From: Microbacterium salitolerans
Lineage (GTDB): Bacteria > Actinomycetota > Actinomycetes > Actinomycetales > Microbacteriaceae
NCBI RefSeq assembly: GCF_019720895.1
Contig: NZ_JAHKSH010000004.1
Span: 62,001 to 126,000, forward strand
Direction: 5' to 3'
Length of the DNA: 64,000 bases
A program made the translations under genes and the position numbers. The first letter of the stretch is position 1. Each line of letters begins with the position of its first letter. Below are positions 16,473 to 24,538 of the stretch, piece after piece. The notes under the pieces are model-generated. The model was not told the origin of the DNA, made no database searches, and saw only the letters and a list, made by a program, of their open reading frames with translations.

Positions 16473-18023
16473 TCAGCCCGCGCGCACCGCGAGGTCCATG
16501 ATCCGGTGCCCTCGCCGCTCGAAGACGATGGCGCCGATCAGGACGCCCGCGATGAGGACCCCCGCGCCCGTGGCAGCCCCCCAGAAGAACACGCTCTCGG
16601 TGTCGGGGCGGCCGAGCACCAGCACGTCGTAGGCGCGGATGAGCGTCGGGGCGGCCACTCCGAGCGTCACGACGAGGGCGACGGCGGGCGCGATCGCTCC
16701 CCGCGCGCCGAGGCGCTGCGGCTGCCGGAACGGGCTGTCCCCGGGGCGCGCGACCGCGTACGGCGCCAGCGCGGAAGCGATGCTGGACATCCCGAGCCCG
16801 GAGAGGAAGAGCGCGAGCGCGACGCCCGTCAGCGCGGGGATGCTCTCCCAGAGGTCGGCGACCGCCGCCGAGAGGGCGATCGAGGTCGACAGGATCGGGA
16901 CCGCCAGGAGCACAACGGGAACGAGCCGTCCCGTGCGGTCCGAGACCCCGCGGACACCCGAGACGATGTGCAGCCATACCGCCTCGGAGTCGTAGGCGAG
17001 GTCGTTGTGCGCGATCCACCCGAGGAAGGCCGCCATGATGGGGAGCGGAAGGAGCGCGGCCGTCTCGAGCGGCACGCCCGCGATCAGCAGCGGCGCCATC
17101 GGCAGGACGCCCGCGATCGGCACGACCGCCGCATTGGCGAGGTAGCGCACGTCGGTCGCCCAGTACAGGATCCCTCGCGCGCCGATCGCGCCCGCCGCTG
17201 TGCCGGGGAGCATGGCGAACCAGCCGAGTCGGCGCGTGTGGTGCGACGGAGGCAGAGGCACGGTTCGGAACGCGCGCCAGACGCAGACCCACCACGCGGC
17301 CGCGAACAGGACGCACGTCGCGATGCCGATCGCCATCGGCGCTCCGGCGCCCTGTGTCACGACCGCCGCCGCGGCGCCGAGCGGCGTGAGCGCGAGCGCA
17401 TCGGCCGCCGACACGGCCAGCGGCGGAGGGCCCGCTTCCCAGGATTGCGACAGGGCGTAGACGGCGCCGGGCGCGACGACCGCGAGTGCGACGACGGTCA
17501 GGAGCACCCCGCCCTCACGCGAGCGGCGGGCGGCACGAAGACGCGCGGCCGCGGCGTACCCCAGTCGCGCGGCGAGGATGCACGTCGCCAGGTGCATCAG
17601 AGCCCCCGACACGACGGCCGTCGGATGCACCCCCTGCGCGATCCCGACGAGCACGAGGGCGATGTCGACCGCGATCAGCGCCGCGACCGGAAGGCTCGCG
17701 ACGGCTGCGAGGAAAGCGGATCCTGCCAGCCCGGTCGGCGACAGCGGCAGAAGGGAGAACGCCCGAGGGTCCAGCGGATCTGACGCCGACGACCAGAACG
17801 GCGCCACGAGGAACCCCGCGGTGGCGAAGGATCCCACGACGATGCTGACGACGCGCGCGGTGGTCGCGGGTGCGTCTCTGAGGAGCAGCAGCGCCCAGAC
17901 GATCGCCGCTGCGCACGCAAGGACGAGGACGACCACCGCTCCCGCACGCACGGACGCACGCCAGCCGCGGCGGAAGGGCGCGACATCCTGTGCGAGCCTC
18001 AGCTGGAGGACGTGTGCAGCCAT
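16473..18023 (-). CDS. ABC transporter permease subunit
   Basis: 516 residues with about 12 hydrophobic segments and few charged loops. No extracellular domain or MacB-type fold is visible. It overlaps the ATPase gene upstream by 25 bp and clearly belongs with it. The layout of one large polytopic permease plus one ATPase resembles ABC-2-like exporters of actinobacteria, but I do not recognise the family or the substrate. The start ATG at 18023 lies within the ATPase 3' end. Confidence 0.78.
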   Translation of the reverse strand: MAAHVLQLRLAQDVAPFRRGWRASVRAGAVVVLVLACAAAIVWALLLLRDAPATTARVVSIVVGSFATAGFLVAPFWSSASDPLDPRAFSLLPLSPTGLAGSAFLAAVASLPVAALIAVDIALVLVGIAQGVHPTAVVSGALMHLATCILAARLGYAAAARLRAARRSREGGVLLTVVALAVVAPGAVYALSQSWEAGPPPLAVSAADALALTPLGAAAAVVTQGAGAPMAIGIATCVLFAAAWWVCVWRAFRTVPLPPSHHTRRLGWFAMLPGTAAGAIGARGILYWATDVRYLANAAVVPIAGVLPMAPLLIAGVPLETAALLPLPIMAAFLGWIAHNDLAYDSEAVWLHIVSGVRGVSDRTGRLVPVVLLAVPILSTSIALSAAVADLWESIPALTGVALALFLSGLGMSSIASALAPYAVARPGDSPFRQPQRLGARGAIAPAVALVVTLGVAAPTLIRAYDVLVLGRPDTESVFFWGAATGAGVLIAGVLIGAIVFERRGHRIMDLAVRAG

Positions 18024-18925
18024 TCGAGCGCGCCTCCCTCGTCACCGCCGCCGCTGAGGTCGATGAAGCGCTGCTCGAGCGTCATCTCGCCGCGGACCTC
18101 GTCGACCGTTCCCTCGGCGAGCACCTGGCCGGTGACGAGGACCGAGATGCGCGAGCACATCGTCTCGATCAGCGCCATGCTGTGCCCGGACAGCACGACG
18201 GTGCCCCCTCCGTCGACGTACGTCTGCAGGACATCGAGTACCTTCTGCGAGGAGACCGGATCGACCGATTCGAAGGGCTCGTCGAGGACAAGCAGCCGCG
18301 GTGCGTGCAGCATGGCGCACGCCAGCAGCAGCTTCTTCGTCATGCCTGTCGAGCAGTCGGACACCGCTCGGCCCAGCGCAGGGCCGAGGTCGAACGCGTC
18401 GTCGAGCTCGTCGGAGCGCTCGCGGATCGTCGTCGTCTTGAGCCCCCGCAGCGACCCGACATAGTGGAGCAGCTGCCGCCCGGTGAGGCGGTCGAAGGTG
18501 CGCAGGCGATCGGGGAGGACACCCATGAGGCGCTTGGCGGCGCGCGGATCGGCGCGGACGTCGGCGCCGAACACCGCGATCTCCCCGCGATCGGGGCGGA
18601 GGAGACCGGAGATCATCGAGAGCGTCGTCGTCTTGCCGGCGCCGTTCGGCCCGACGAGCCCGTAGAACGATCCCGTCGGAACCGTGAGGTCGATTCCCGC
18701 GACGGCGGGCTCGCCGCCGTACGTCTTGACGACACCGCGCAGTTCCAGCGCCGGCGCGGGCGTATGGGGGACATCGGATGGCGACGCGTCGTTTCCGAGG
18801 CGATGGGCGGCGTCCTGCGCCGACTCCGGCGGCTTCGGCGGCGCGGGCGTCAGCCCATGGCCAGCCTGGGCAGGCCCGCGCTCATCGCGCTGGGACGCCC
18901 CCTTCTCCCCCGAGGTGATGGTCAC
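17999..18925 (-). CDS. ABC transporter ATP-binding protein
   Basis: 308 residues. An unusually long P/A/D-rich N-terminal extension (about 55 residues) precedes a standard ATPase: Walker A GPNGAGKTT (about 93-101), a Walker B LLVLDEPFESVDP, the D-loop and the switch His in LSGHSMALIE. The signature motif is degenerate, CSTGMTKKL where LSGGQxxR is usual; S-x-G-M-x-K-K variants occur in ABC-2-type exporters. The GTG start is six bases from a TAGGTT -10 box. Operon with the permease downstream. Substrate unknown. Confidence 0.88.
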   Translation of the reverse strand: MTITSGEKGASQRDERGPAQAGHGLTPAPPKPPESAQDAAHRLGNDASPSDVPHTPAPALELRGVVKTYGGEPAVAGIDLTVPTGSFYGLVGPNGAGKTTTLSMISGLLRPDRGEIAVFGADVRADPRAAKRLMGVLPDRLRTFDRLTGRQLLHYVGSLRGLKTTTIRERSDELDDAFDLGPALGRAVSDCSTGMTKKLLLACAMLHAPRLLVLDEPFESVDPVSSQKVLDVLQTYVDGGGTVVLSGHSMALIETMCSRISVLVTGQVLAEGTVDEVRGEMTLEQRFIDLSGGGDEGGALEWLHTSSS

Positions 18926-18931
18926 CCGTCC

Positions 18932-18937
18932 AACCTA
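18932..18937 (-). promoter_or_regulatory. Leaderless -10 box of the ABC transporter operon
   Basis: TAGGTT, six bases upstream of the GTG at 18925. Confidence 0.45.
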
Positions 18938-19169
18938 ACAATCGTCGCGGCGGCTGCGGTGCCACACGCGCCCCTGCGATGCTCATCCGCAACACAGCGG
19001 ATCCTGGCGATCCGCTCGGAGATGCAGGCATCTTCGACGACGCGCAGGTACCATCTTCCTAGACCAGGGGTGAATTCCTCGTGAATCCGGAACCTCGATC
19101 CTCGGATCGCGGGCGGAGGTGCGGGGCTTCACGGGCTGTCGCCCTTCCCCAGATCAAGGAGTTATCCGC

Positions 19170-19865
19170 ATGACCCTCCAGACCGTCATCCTCGCCGCTG
19201 GCATGGGTACGCGCCTCGGTCGCGCACTGCCCAAGTCGCTCACGATGCTGTCCGACGGCCGCACGATCATGCAGCAGCAGCACGAGAACGTGCGCGCCGC
19301 ATTCGGGTCAGACGCGCGCATCACGACGGTCGTGGGCTACCGTGCCGAGACCATCATCGACGCCTTCCCGGACGCCGACTATGTGCACAACGAGCGCTAC
19401 GACCAGACCAACACGTCGAAGAGCCTCCTGCGCGCCCTCACGGCGACGGGCCGCGGCGGTGTCCTCTGGATGAACGGCGACGTCGTCTTCGACCCGCGCA
19501 TCCTCGGACGCTCAATCGAACTGATCGAGCGCGAGCAGTCGTTCGTGACCACCAACACATCGCGCGTCAGCGATGAAGAGGTCAAGTACACGCTCGATGC
19601 GAACGGCTTCATCTCGCAGCTCTCGAAGACCGTCGTGGACGGCATCGGCGAGGCCGTGGGCATCAACTACATTTCGCGCCACGACAAGCGGACTCTCATC
19701 CACCACCTGCAGCGCGTGGACGACCAGGATTACTTCGAGCGCGGCATCGAGCTCGCGATCGCCGAAAGCGGCGTTCGCGTCGCGGCCATGGACATCTCCG
19801 ACCTCTACGCGGTCGAGGTCGACTTCGCCGAGGATCTCGAGCGGGCAAATGAGGTGCTCGCGTAG
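19170..19865 (+). CDS. Nucleotidyltransferase, phosphocholine cytidylyltransferase-like
   Basis: 231 residues, cytoplasmic. The N-terminal VILAAGMGTRLGRALPKS is the NTP-binding loop of sugar-1-phosphate and LicC-type nucleotidyltransferases. YDQTNTSKSLLRAL, LWMNGDVVFD (metal-binding Asp) and AVEVDFAEDL fit the phosphocholine cytidylyltransferase subfamily better than glucose-1-phosphate types. It could make a CDP-activated alcohol or nucleotide sugar for the wall-polymer genes that follow; the substrate is inference. The ATG at 19170 has an AAGGAG site eight bases upstream; the longer frame from 19119 lacks one. A 244-bp gap upstream holds no gene and no clear promoter that I can defend. Confidence 0.82.
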   Translation: MTLQTVILAAGMGTRLGRALPKSLTMLSDGRTIMQQQHENVRAAFGSDARITTVVGYRAETIIDAFPDADYVHNERYDQTNTSKSLLRALTATGRGGVLWMNGDVVFDPRILGRSIELIEREQSFVTTNTSRVSDEEVKYTLDANGFISQLSKTVVDGIGEAVGINYISRHDKRTLIHHLQRVDDQDYFERGIELAIAESGVRVAAMDISDLYAVEVDFAEDLERANEVLA

Positions 19866-19880
19866 CGCGACGCGCCCGAT

Positions 19881-19926
19881 GAGAACCCCTGACCTTCGAA
19901 TGCATATTCGAATGTCAGGGGTTCTC
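19881..19926 (+). terminator. Terminator after the nucleotidyltransferase gene
   Basis: Long hairpin: GAGAACCCCTGA (19881-19892) pairs with TCAGGGGTTCTC (19915-19926), and the stem continues inward through TTCGAAT/ATTCGAA with one mismatch. A short TCTAT follows. The inner part is A+T rich for this genome. Confidence 0.82.
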
Positions 19927-19928
19927 TC

Positions 19929-19934
19929 TATGTT
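19929..19934 (+). promoter_or_regulatory. Leaderless -10 box of the gene at 19941
   Basis: TATGTT, six bases upstream of the ATG and just downstream of the terminator stem. Confidence 0.5.
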
Positions 19935-19940
19935 CGACGC

Positions 19941-20246
19941 ATGATCACCGCAGTGACGCCCCCGTCGACGCCTCCCTCTCCGCTCCCCTACGCCGTGCCC
20001 TGGGCCGTGCGGCGCGACGGCACGCATCCTGTCGTCACGAATGCATCTCACGAGCCGCTCGAATATGCGCGCGCCCTGTTCTCCGATGGATCCGCGCGCG
20101 TCGGGTCCGAGACGTGGGGGCTCGTCCTCCCCGAGGAGGAACAGGAGCTGTGTCTGTGCGGGCTCGACGAGTCCGACACGGTCGTGACCCTCAGCTGGTT
20201 CCGCACGGCCGACGATCGCGAGTACCTCTGGCAGTTCGTGCTGTGA
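19941..20246 (+). CDS. Small conserved-looking protein of unknown function
   Basis: 101 residues, no signal peptide or membrane helix. The first 20 residues are proline-rich. The remainder alternates short hydrophobic and charged stretches (WGLVLPEEEQELCLCGLDES, then VVTLSWFRTADDREYLWQFVL), suggesting a small beta-rich fold. Two cysteines form C-x-C. It has its own predicted leaderless promoter and runs into the convergent XRE regulator gene six bases away. Not recognised; a relation to the regulator is only suggested by position. Confidence 0.65.
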   Translation: MITAVTPPSTPPSPLPYAVPWAVRRDGTHPVVTNASHEPLEYARALFSDGSARVGSETWGLVLPEEEQELCLCGLDESDTVVTLSWFRTADDREYLWQFVL

Positions 20247-20252
20247 CGATGC

Positions 20253-20564
20253 TCAGATGTCGCCGAAGCCGCGCCGCCGACGCCGATCGTCGCGATGCGT
20301 GTATCCGTACGGGTTGCGCCCGCCCTGAAGATCTTCGACTGCGAGCCCGTCGACGAGGTCGGCGACGTCGACCTCGAGCGCCACCGCAATCTGCAGCAGG
20401 CTCGACATGGTCGGATTTCCCTCACCGCGTTCAATTCGCTGAAAGTGCGTCACATCCATGTCCGCGCACTCCGCGATGCCACGCGCGCTGACCGCGGCCT
20501 TCGCGCGGTAGCGGGCGATGTGCCGACCGATCTTGACGGCTGCTGCGGAGTGCTTCTTGCCCAC
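20253..20564 (-). CDS. XRE-family helix-turn-helix regulator
   Basis: 103 residues. A Cro/C1-type HTH spans about residues 10-70: IARYRAKAAVSARGIAECAD, then VTHFQRIERGEGNPTMSSLL and IAVALEVDVADLV. A basic tail follows (HRDDRRRRRGFGDI). The start is GTG at 20564 with no strong ribosome site. It probably represses or activates a nearby promoter. The 137-bp gap upstream, ahead of the glycerophosphotransferase gene, contains an A+T-rich GCATAAAAACTGC (minus strand) that could be a promoter or operator; I see no clear palindrome. Confidence 0.82.
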   Translation of the reverse strand: MGKKHSAAAVKIGRHIARYRAKAAVSARGIAECADMDVTHFQRIERGEGNPTMSSLLQIAVALEVDVADLVDGLAVEDLQGGRNPYGYTHRDDRRRRRGFGDI

Positions 20565-20701
20565 AAGACGTGTCTACGTGGCCACGGCTCAGACACCGAA
20601 GGGTGCAAGCCGCAGTTTTTATGCCCCCGCCAGAACGGGCAGCCGGTGCCGACGTCATCTCCGCCTCGACTCCACGTCGCGACAGCACGGGCGTGCGCCG
20701 T

Positions 20702-21931
20702 CTACTGTGCGTCGCGCGCAGCCCACGCGTCCCAGCGCGTCATGAGCGTCTCGATCGCGCGATGAAAGCGCGCGGTCGGGGCACCAGGGGTCGTGTCACC
20801 GAAATAGTGGCCCACCCAGTGCTCGAGGCGCCCCGTCGTCTCGGGATCGTCGATGACGCGGGCGATCTCGCTCACAACGTCCTCGGCGCGCTCCGCCTCG
20901 AGCCACTCGCACGCGCCGAGGTAGCCGCCCTCATCGATCGATGCCTCCGGATCCTCGGGGCGGGTGATCATGATCGGCTTGCCGACGGCGAGGCGGTCGT
21001 ACACCATCGCGGAGATGTCGACGATCGCCACATCCGCCGTCGCGAGCTGCCAGCCGAGATCCGGCCCGTCGTCGTACACGTGATCCGCCCGGGGGTCGCG
21101 CTCGTTCGCGGCCTCGAGCGCGCGCACGATCCGCACATTCGCCTCGCCGTACGCGGGGTCGATGACGCCGCTGCGGGGGTGGGGGCGATAGATCACGCGG
21201 TAGCGGGGGTCCTCTAGCAGCCGTGCGACGAGCTTCTCGCCGTGCGTGACGACAGATCCGTAGTGGGCCGCGGGACGGTCCCCCTCCCACGTGGGCGCGT
21301 AGAGCACGACCGTGCGTCCGTCATCTGCAAACGGCGTCGACCCCGAGTAGTGGTCCGCCTGCGGCCGCCCGATCTCGATCGCCTTGCGCTCGAGATCGAC
21401 GTCCCACAGCGTCCGCGCGAGTCGGTCGCGCGCCGCCTGGCCCGCGATGAGCGCGTAGTCGTACGCCTTGTACTGATTCGTCGTCATGTACATCTTGTCT
21501 GACTCGCCGTGGTTAATGAACACGTGCCAGCGCCGGCCGTACCGGAACATCTGGAAGTTGCGCGTGTTCTGATTCACGTACAGGACGATGCGGATGTCCT
21601 GGAAGCCGAGAAACTTCTCGATGCCCGCAACCTCGGGCAGAAATGCGACCGGCAGTGCGCCGTCGTCCAGAAGCGCGCGCGCTCCGGTCGCCTGGCGCGA
21701 GATCACGACGACGGGCCACGTCTTCGCCAGCTCCTGCAGCGGCTCGTACCACTGGCGCATCTGGTACATGTTGACGTCGCCATCCGCGAAGTACACCGCG
21801 ATCTGGTATCGATTCCGCTCGAGAGGTCCCTGCGCGGCGATCGCCACGCGGACGGCGCGGTACGCGTTCCTCGCGTCCGCCGCCTTTCTGACGAGACCGA
21901 TCGCGTTCTTCGCGTCATTCAGCAGTGCCAC
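20702..21931 (-). CDS. CDP-glycerol glycerophosphotransferase-family protein
   Basis: 409 residues, a TagB/TagF-type GT-B enzyme expected at the cytoplasmic membrane face. The C-terminal catalytic half shows VLYAPTWEGD, YRPHPRSGV and ADVAIVDISAMVYDRLAVGKP. Where teichoic-acid polymerases have WHGTPLK, this protein has INHGESDKMY, marking a distinct subfamily. The first about 120 residues form a different N-terminal domain with an NRYQIAVYFADGDVNMY segment. The GTG at 21931 is chosen because a TAGCCT -10 box ends seven bases before it; the frame open to 22282 is shadow of the divergent glycosyltransferase. Confidence 0.85.
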   Translation of the reverse strand: MALLNDAKNAIGLVRKAADARNAYRAVRVAIAAQGPLERNRYQIAVYFADGDVNMYQMRQWYEPLQELAKTWPVVVISRQATGARALLDDGALPVAFLPEVAGIEKFLGFQDIRIVLYVNQNTRNFQMFRYGRRWHVFINHGESDKMYMTTNQYKAYDYALIAGQAARDRLARTLWDVDLERKAIEIGRPQADHYSGSTPFADDGRTVVLYAPTWEGDRPAAHYGSVVTHGEKLVARLLEDPRYRVIYRPHPRSGVIDPAYGEANVRIVRALEAANERDPRADHVYDDGPDLGWQLATADVAIVDISAMVYDRLAVGKPIMITRPEDPEASIDEGGYLGACEWLEAERAEDVVSEIARVIDDPETTGRLEHWVGHYFGDTTPGAPTARFHRAIETLMTRWDAWAARDAQ

Positions 21932-21938
21932 ACGCTCC

Positions 21939-21944
21939 AGGCTA
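21939..21944 (-). promoter_or_regulatory. Leaderless -10 box of the glycerophosphotransferase gene
   Basis: TAGCCT, seven bases upstream of the GTG at 21931; it fixes that start. Confidence 0.5.
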
Positions 21945-21983
21945 ACCAGGCGCCCTGACACCTCCCCGTGCGATGATCGACGA

Positions 21984-23093
21984 ATGCGTAACGATCCCGA
22001 TTCGATGCGGCCAGAGCGCTCCACGCGGGACGCTCCCCTCGTCCCTCCGGGATCCGGCGTGTCCTTCGTGATGCCCGTGCTCAACGAGCGCAGGTACCTC
22101 GAGCGCGCCGTGACCTCGACGCTGGAGCAGCGCGTCGACGGGCCGATCGAACTCATCCTCGCGCTCGGGCCCTCCGATGACGGCACGACCGACCTCGCGC
22201 GCGAACTCGCGACCACGGATCCTCGCATCGTCCTCGTCGACAATCCCGAGGCCGATATCCCCGTGGGTCTGAATCGCGCCATCCGCGCGAGCAGCCACCC
22301 GACGATCGTGCGCGTCGACGCGCACTCCGAGCTCGCCCCCGGCTACACGCAGCGCGCCCTCGACACCCTGGCGCGCACGCGCGCGGGCAACGTGGGCGGG
22401 ATCATGCGCGCAGAGGGGCGCACACCATTCCAGAGCGCGGTCGCGTCCGCATACAACTCGCGCGTCGGTCTCGGCGGCGGCGCATACCACGGCGGCGGAA
22501 AGGAGAGCGAGGCCGAGTCGGCGTACCTGGGAGTGATGCGTCGCGCGGTCCTCGACGAGGTCGGGTTCTTCGACGAGTCGATCCGCCGCGGCGAGGACTG
22601 GGAGCTGAATCTCCGAATCCGCTCCGCGGGCTTCCGCGTCATGTTCGACCCCGCGCTGTCGGTCACGTACTGGCCGCGCGAGAGCTGGGCGCGACTCACG
22701 CGGCAGTTCCTCGCGACGGGGCGCTGGCGCGGCGAGCTCGTGCGCCGATACGGCACGCGCAACTCACTCCGCTTCTTCGCGCCGCCCGCCCTGCTCGGCA
22801 CGCTCGTCGCAGCGGTGGTGGTCGGCGTACTCCGTATCGCGCGGGTCCTCACCGGGCCGCTCGCGGCGATCCTGGGGCTGGTGTTCCTGCCGGTCGCCGC
22901 CTACGCGATCGTCGTCGCGGGCTTCGCGGCGACGCGGCGAGGAGCGGGATGGCGTGAGCGAGTCTGGACACTGGCCGTCGTGCCGACGATGCACCTCGCC
23001 TGGGGCGCCGGATTCCTCGCCGGCGTCACTCGAGGCGCACGCGACACGGTCGACACCTCACGCCTCTCCGGACGCAACACGCCTCTCCCCTGA
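21984..23093 (+). CDS. Family 2 glycosyltransferase, membrane-anchored
   Basis: 369 residues. A GT-A domain begins with VSFVMPVLNERRYLERAV; LALGPSDDGTTDLA and VRVDAHSEL supply the nucleotide/metal site (D-x-H instead of DxD), and GEDWELNLRIRSAGFRV is the acceptor-site ED motif. C-terminal hydrophobic helices (about 262-310 and 325-345) anchor it in the membrane. It probably decorates or builds an envelope polymer. The start at ATG 21984 is divergent, 52 bp from the glycerophosphotransferase gene. A longer open frame upstream is antisense shadow. Confidence 0.87.
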   Translation: MRNDPDSMRPERSTRDAPLVPPGSGVSFVMPVLNERRYLERAVTSTLEQRVDGPIELILALGPSDDGTTDLARELATTDPRIVLVDNPEADIPVGLNRAIRASSHPTIVRVDAHSELAPGYTQRALDTLARTRAGNVGGIMRAEGRTPFQSAVASAYNSRVGLGGGAYHGGGKESEAESAYLGVMRRAVLDEVGFFDESIRRGEDWELNLRIRSAGFRVMFDPALSVTYWPRESWARLTRQFLATGRWRGELVRRYGTRNSLRFFAPPALLGTLVAAVVVGVLRIARVLTGPLAAILGLVFLPVAAYAIVVAGFAATRRGAGWRERVWTLAVVPTMHLAWGAGFLAGVTRGARDTVDTSRLSGRNTPLP

Positions 23094-23101
23094 GGGCTGT
23101 C

Positions 23102-24538
23102 TCAGCGCGCGAGGAAGCGCTGGTCGAACAGCCGTGCCACGACGCGCTCGGCCGCATGGCCGTCGTCGCGCGGGTTGAAGCGCGCGCGCCACGTACGGTA
23201 CTTCGCGTCGTGGGCGGACGGATCCTCGTCAAGCGCTCCCACGAGATCTCCGAGGGTGCGCACGAGCGGCCCGGGAGCACGCTGCTCGAGGTCGAAGTAG
23301 AAGCCCCGCAGCTGGCCCCGATAGTGATCGAGATCGGGCACGAGGAAGTACATCGGCTTGCCCGTCACGCTGAAGTCGAACATCACGGAGGAGTAGTCGG
23401 TGATGAGCGCGTCGGCCGCGAGCATCAGGAGAGCGGTGTCGGCGAACCCCGTGACGTCGATCACGCGCGGTCCCGAGACGCTGCGCCCCGGCTGCAGCGT
23501 GCGGCTGTGTCCACGCACGAGCACGACCGACCCGGTCTGCTCGGCGAGCTCTGCGGGGTCGATGAAGTCGACGATCTCCTGGCGATCGTCGCGCCACGTC
23601 GGCGCGTACAGCAGGACACGCTCGTCGGCCCCGATGCCGAGGTCGCGACGTGTGTCGCCGCCATCGCCCGTCGACAGGACGTCGTTGCGCGGATACCCCT
23701 CGATCCACACCGGACGACGGAGGAACGCGTATGCCTTGGCGAGGATCCGGCCCGCCGCCGGACTCTGTGCGAGGAGCACGTCCCAGCGTCGGGACTCCTT
23801 GAGGATCGCTCCCCAACGGCGAGGCTGGAATCCGCGCCGGTGGAGCGCGAGCCGCTTGAGCGGCGTGCCGTGCCAGGTCTGGAGGACGTGCTGGCCGTCA
23901 CGACGATCGAATCGATGACGCAGCCAGTCGTTGACGACGAGCAGTCGCGAGACGCTGCGGGCCCTCCACCACTCGGCCGTGCCCTCCACGACCGGGATTG
24001 CTCCGTCCGGGACGTGCACGGAGAGGTCGACCACGCTCCAGTAGCGAGTGATCTCGGGCGCGACCCGTGCGACTTCGCGGTCGATCCCGAGCGGATTGTC
24101 TCCCGCGACGCGGCCGTAGAAGCTCTCGAAGAACACGGCGTTCTCGAGCGGTGCCGTGTGGCAGGCGTACCGCCGCTCGAGCGCGGCGCGAGCCTCGGGG
24201 TTCTCGAGCGAGGGATCGACGGGGGGCCCGATCGTGACGACGGAGCCCGCGACGTCGACGCGCAGCGACTCCGAGATGATCATCGGGACGAACCCGCGCA
24301 CCTCGTGGTCGTCGATCTCGAGGACATACTCGCCGGAGGGAAGCGGCAGGTCCGGCCCTCCCCAGCGGTCGACGTGCAGAGGAAAGCGAGCCTTCCAGGT
24401 GCGGCCGCGTCCCGTCATCCCGGCCGAGACGCGCACGCGCGCGCCGACGAGCTCGGCGCGCTCGGGGCGCGCGCCCTCGCCCGCGACGACCAGCGTTTTC
24501 GCCTCGTCGTCGATCTCCACGATCGTCGCGATCCTCAT
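23102..24538 (-). CDS. CDP-glycerol glycerophosphotransferase-family protein (TagF-like)
   Basis: 478 residues. An N-terminal beta-rich domain (about 1-115) is followed by a TagF-type GT-B region. The catalytic motif is TWHGTPLKRLALHRRG; also present are EGYPRNDVL, LLYAPTWRDD, VRGHSRTL and ADALITDYSSVMFDFSVTGKP. It should transfer glycerol- or polyol-phosphate from a CDP carrier to a growing teichoic acid-like chain at the inner face of the membrane. Translationally coupled to the paralogue upstream (ATGA overlap at 24535-24538) and convergent with the GT2 gene. Confidence 0.88.
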   Translation of the reverse strand: MRIATIVEIDDEAKTLVVAGEGARPERAELVGARVRVSAGMTGRGRTWKARFPLHVDRWGGPDLPLPSGEYVLEIDDHEVRGFVPMIISESLRVDVAGSVVTIGPPVDPSLENPEARAALERRYACHTAPLENAVFFESFYGRVAGDNPLGIDREVARVAPEITRYWSVVDLSVHVPDGAIPVVEGTAEWWRARSVSRLLVVNDWLRHRFDRRDGQHVLQTWHGTPLKRLALHRRGFQPRRWGAILKESRRWDVLLAQSPAAGRILAKAYAFLRRPVWIEGYPRNDVLSTGDGGDTRRDLGIGADERVLLYAPTWRDDRQEIVDFIDPAELAEQTGSVVLVRGHSRTLQPGRSVSGPRVIDVTGFADTALLMLAADALITDYSSVMFDFSVTGKPMYFLVPDLDHYRGQLRGFYFDLEQRAPGPLVRTLGDLVGALDEDPSAHDAKYRTWRARFNPRDDGHAAERVVARLFDQRFLAR

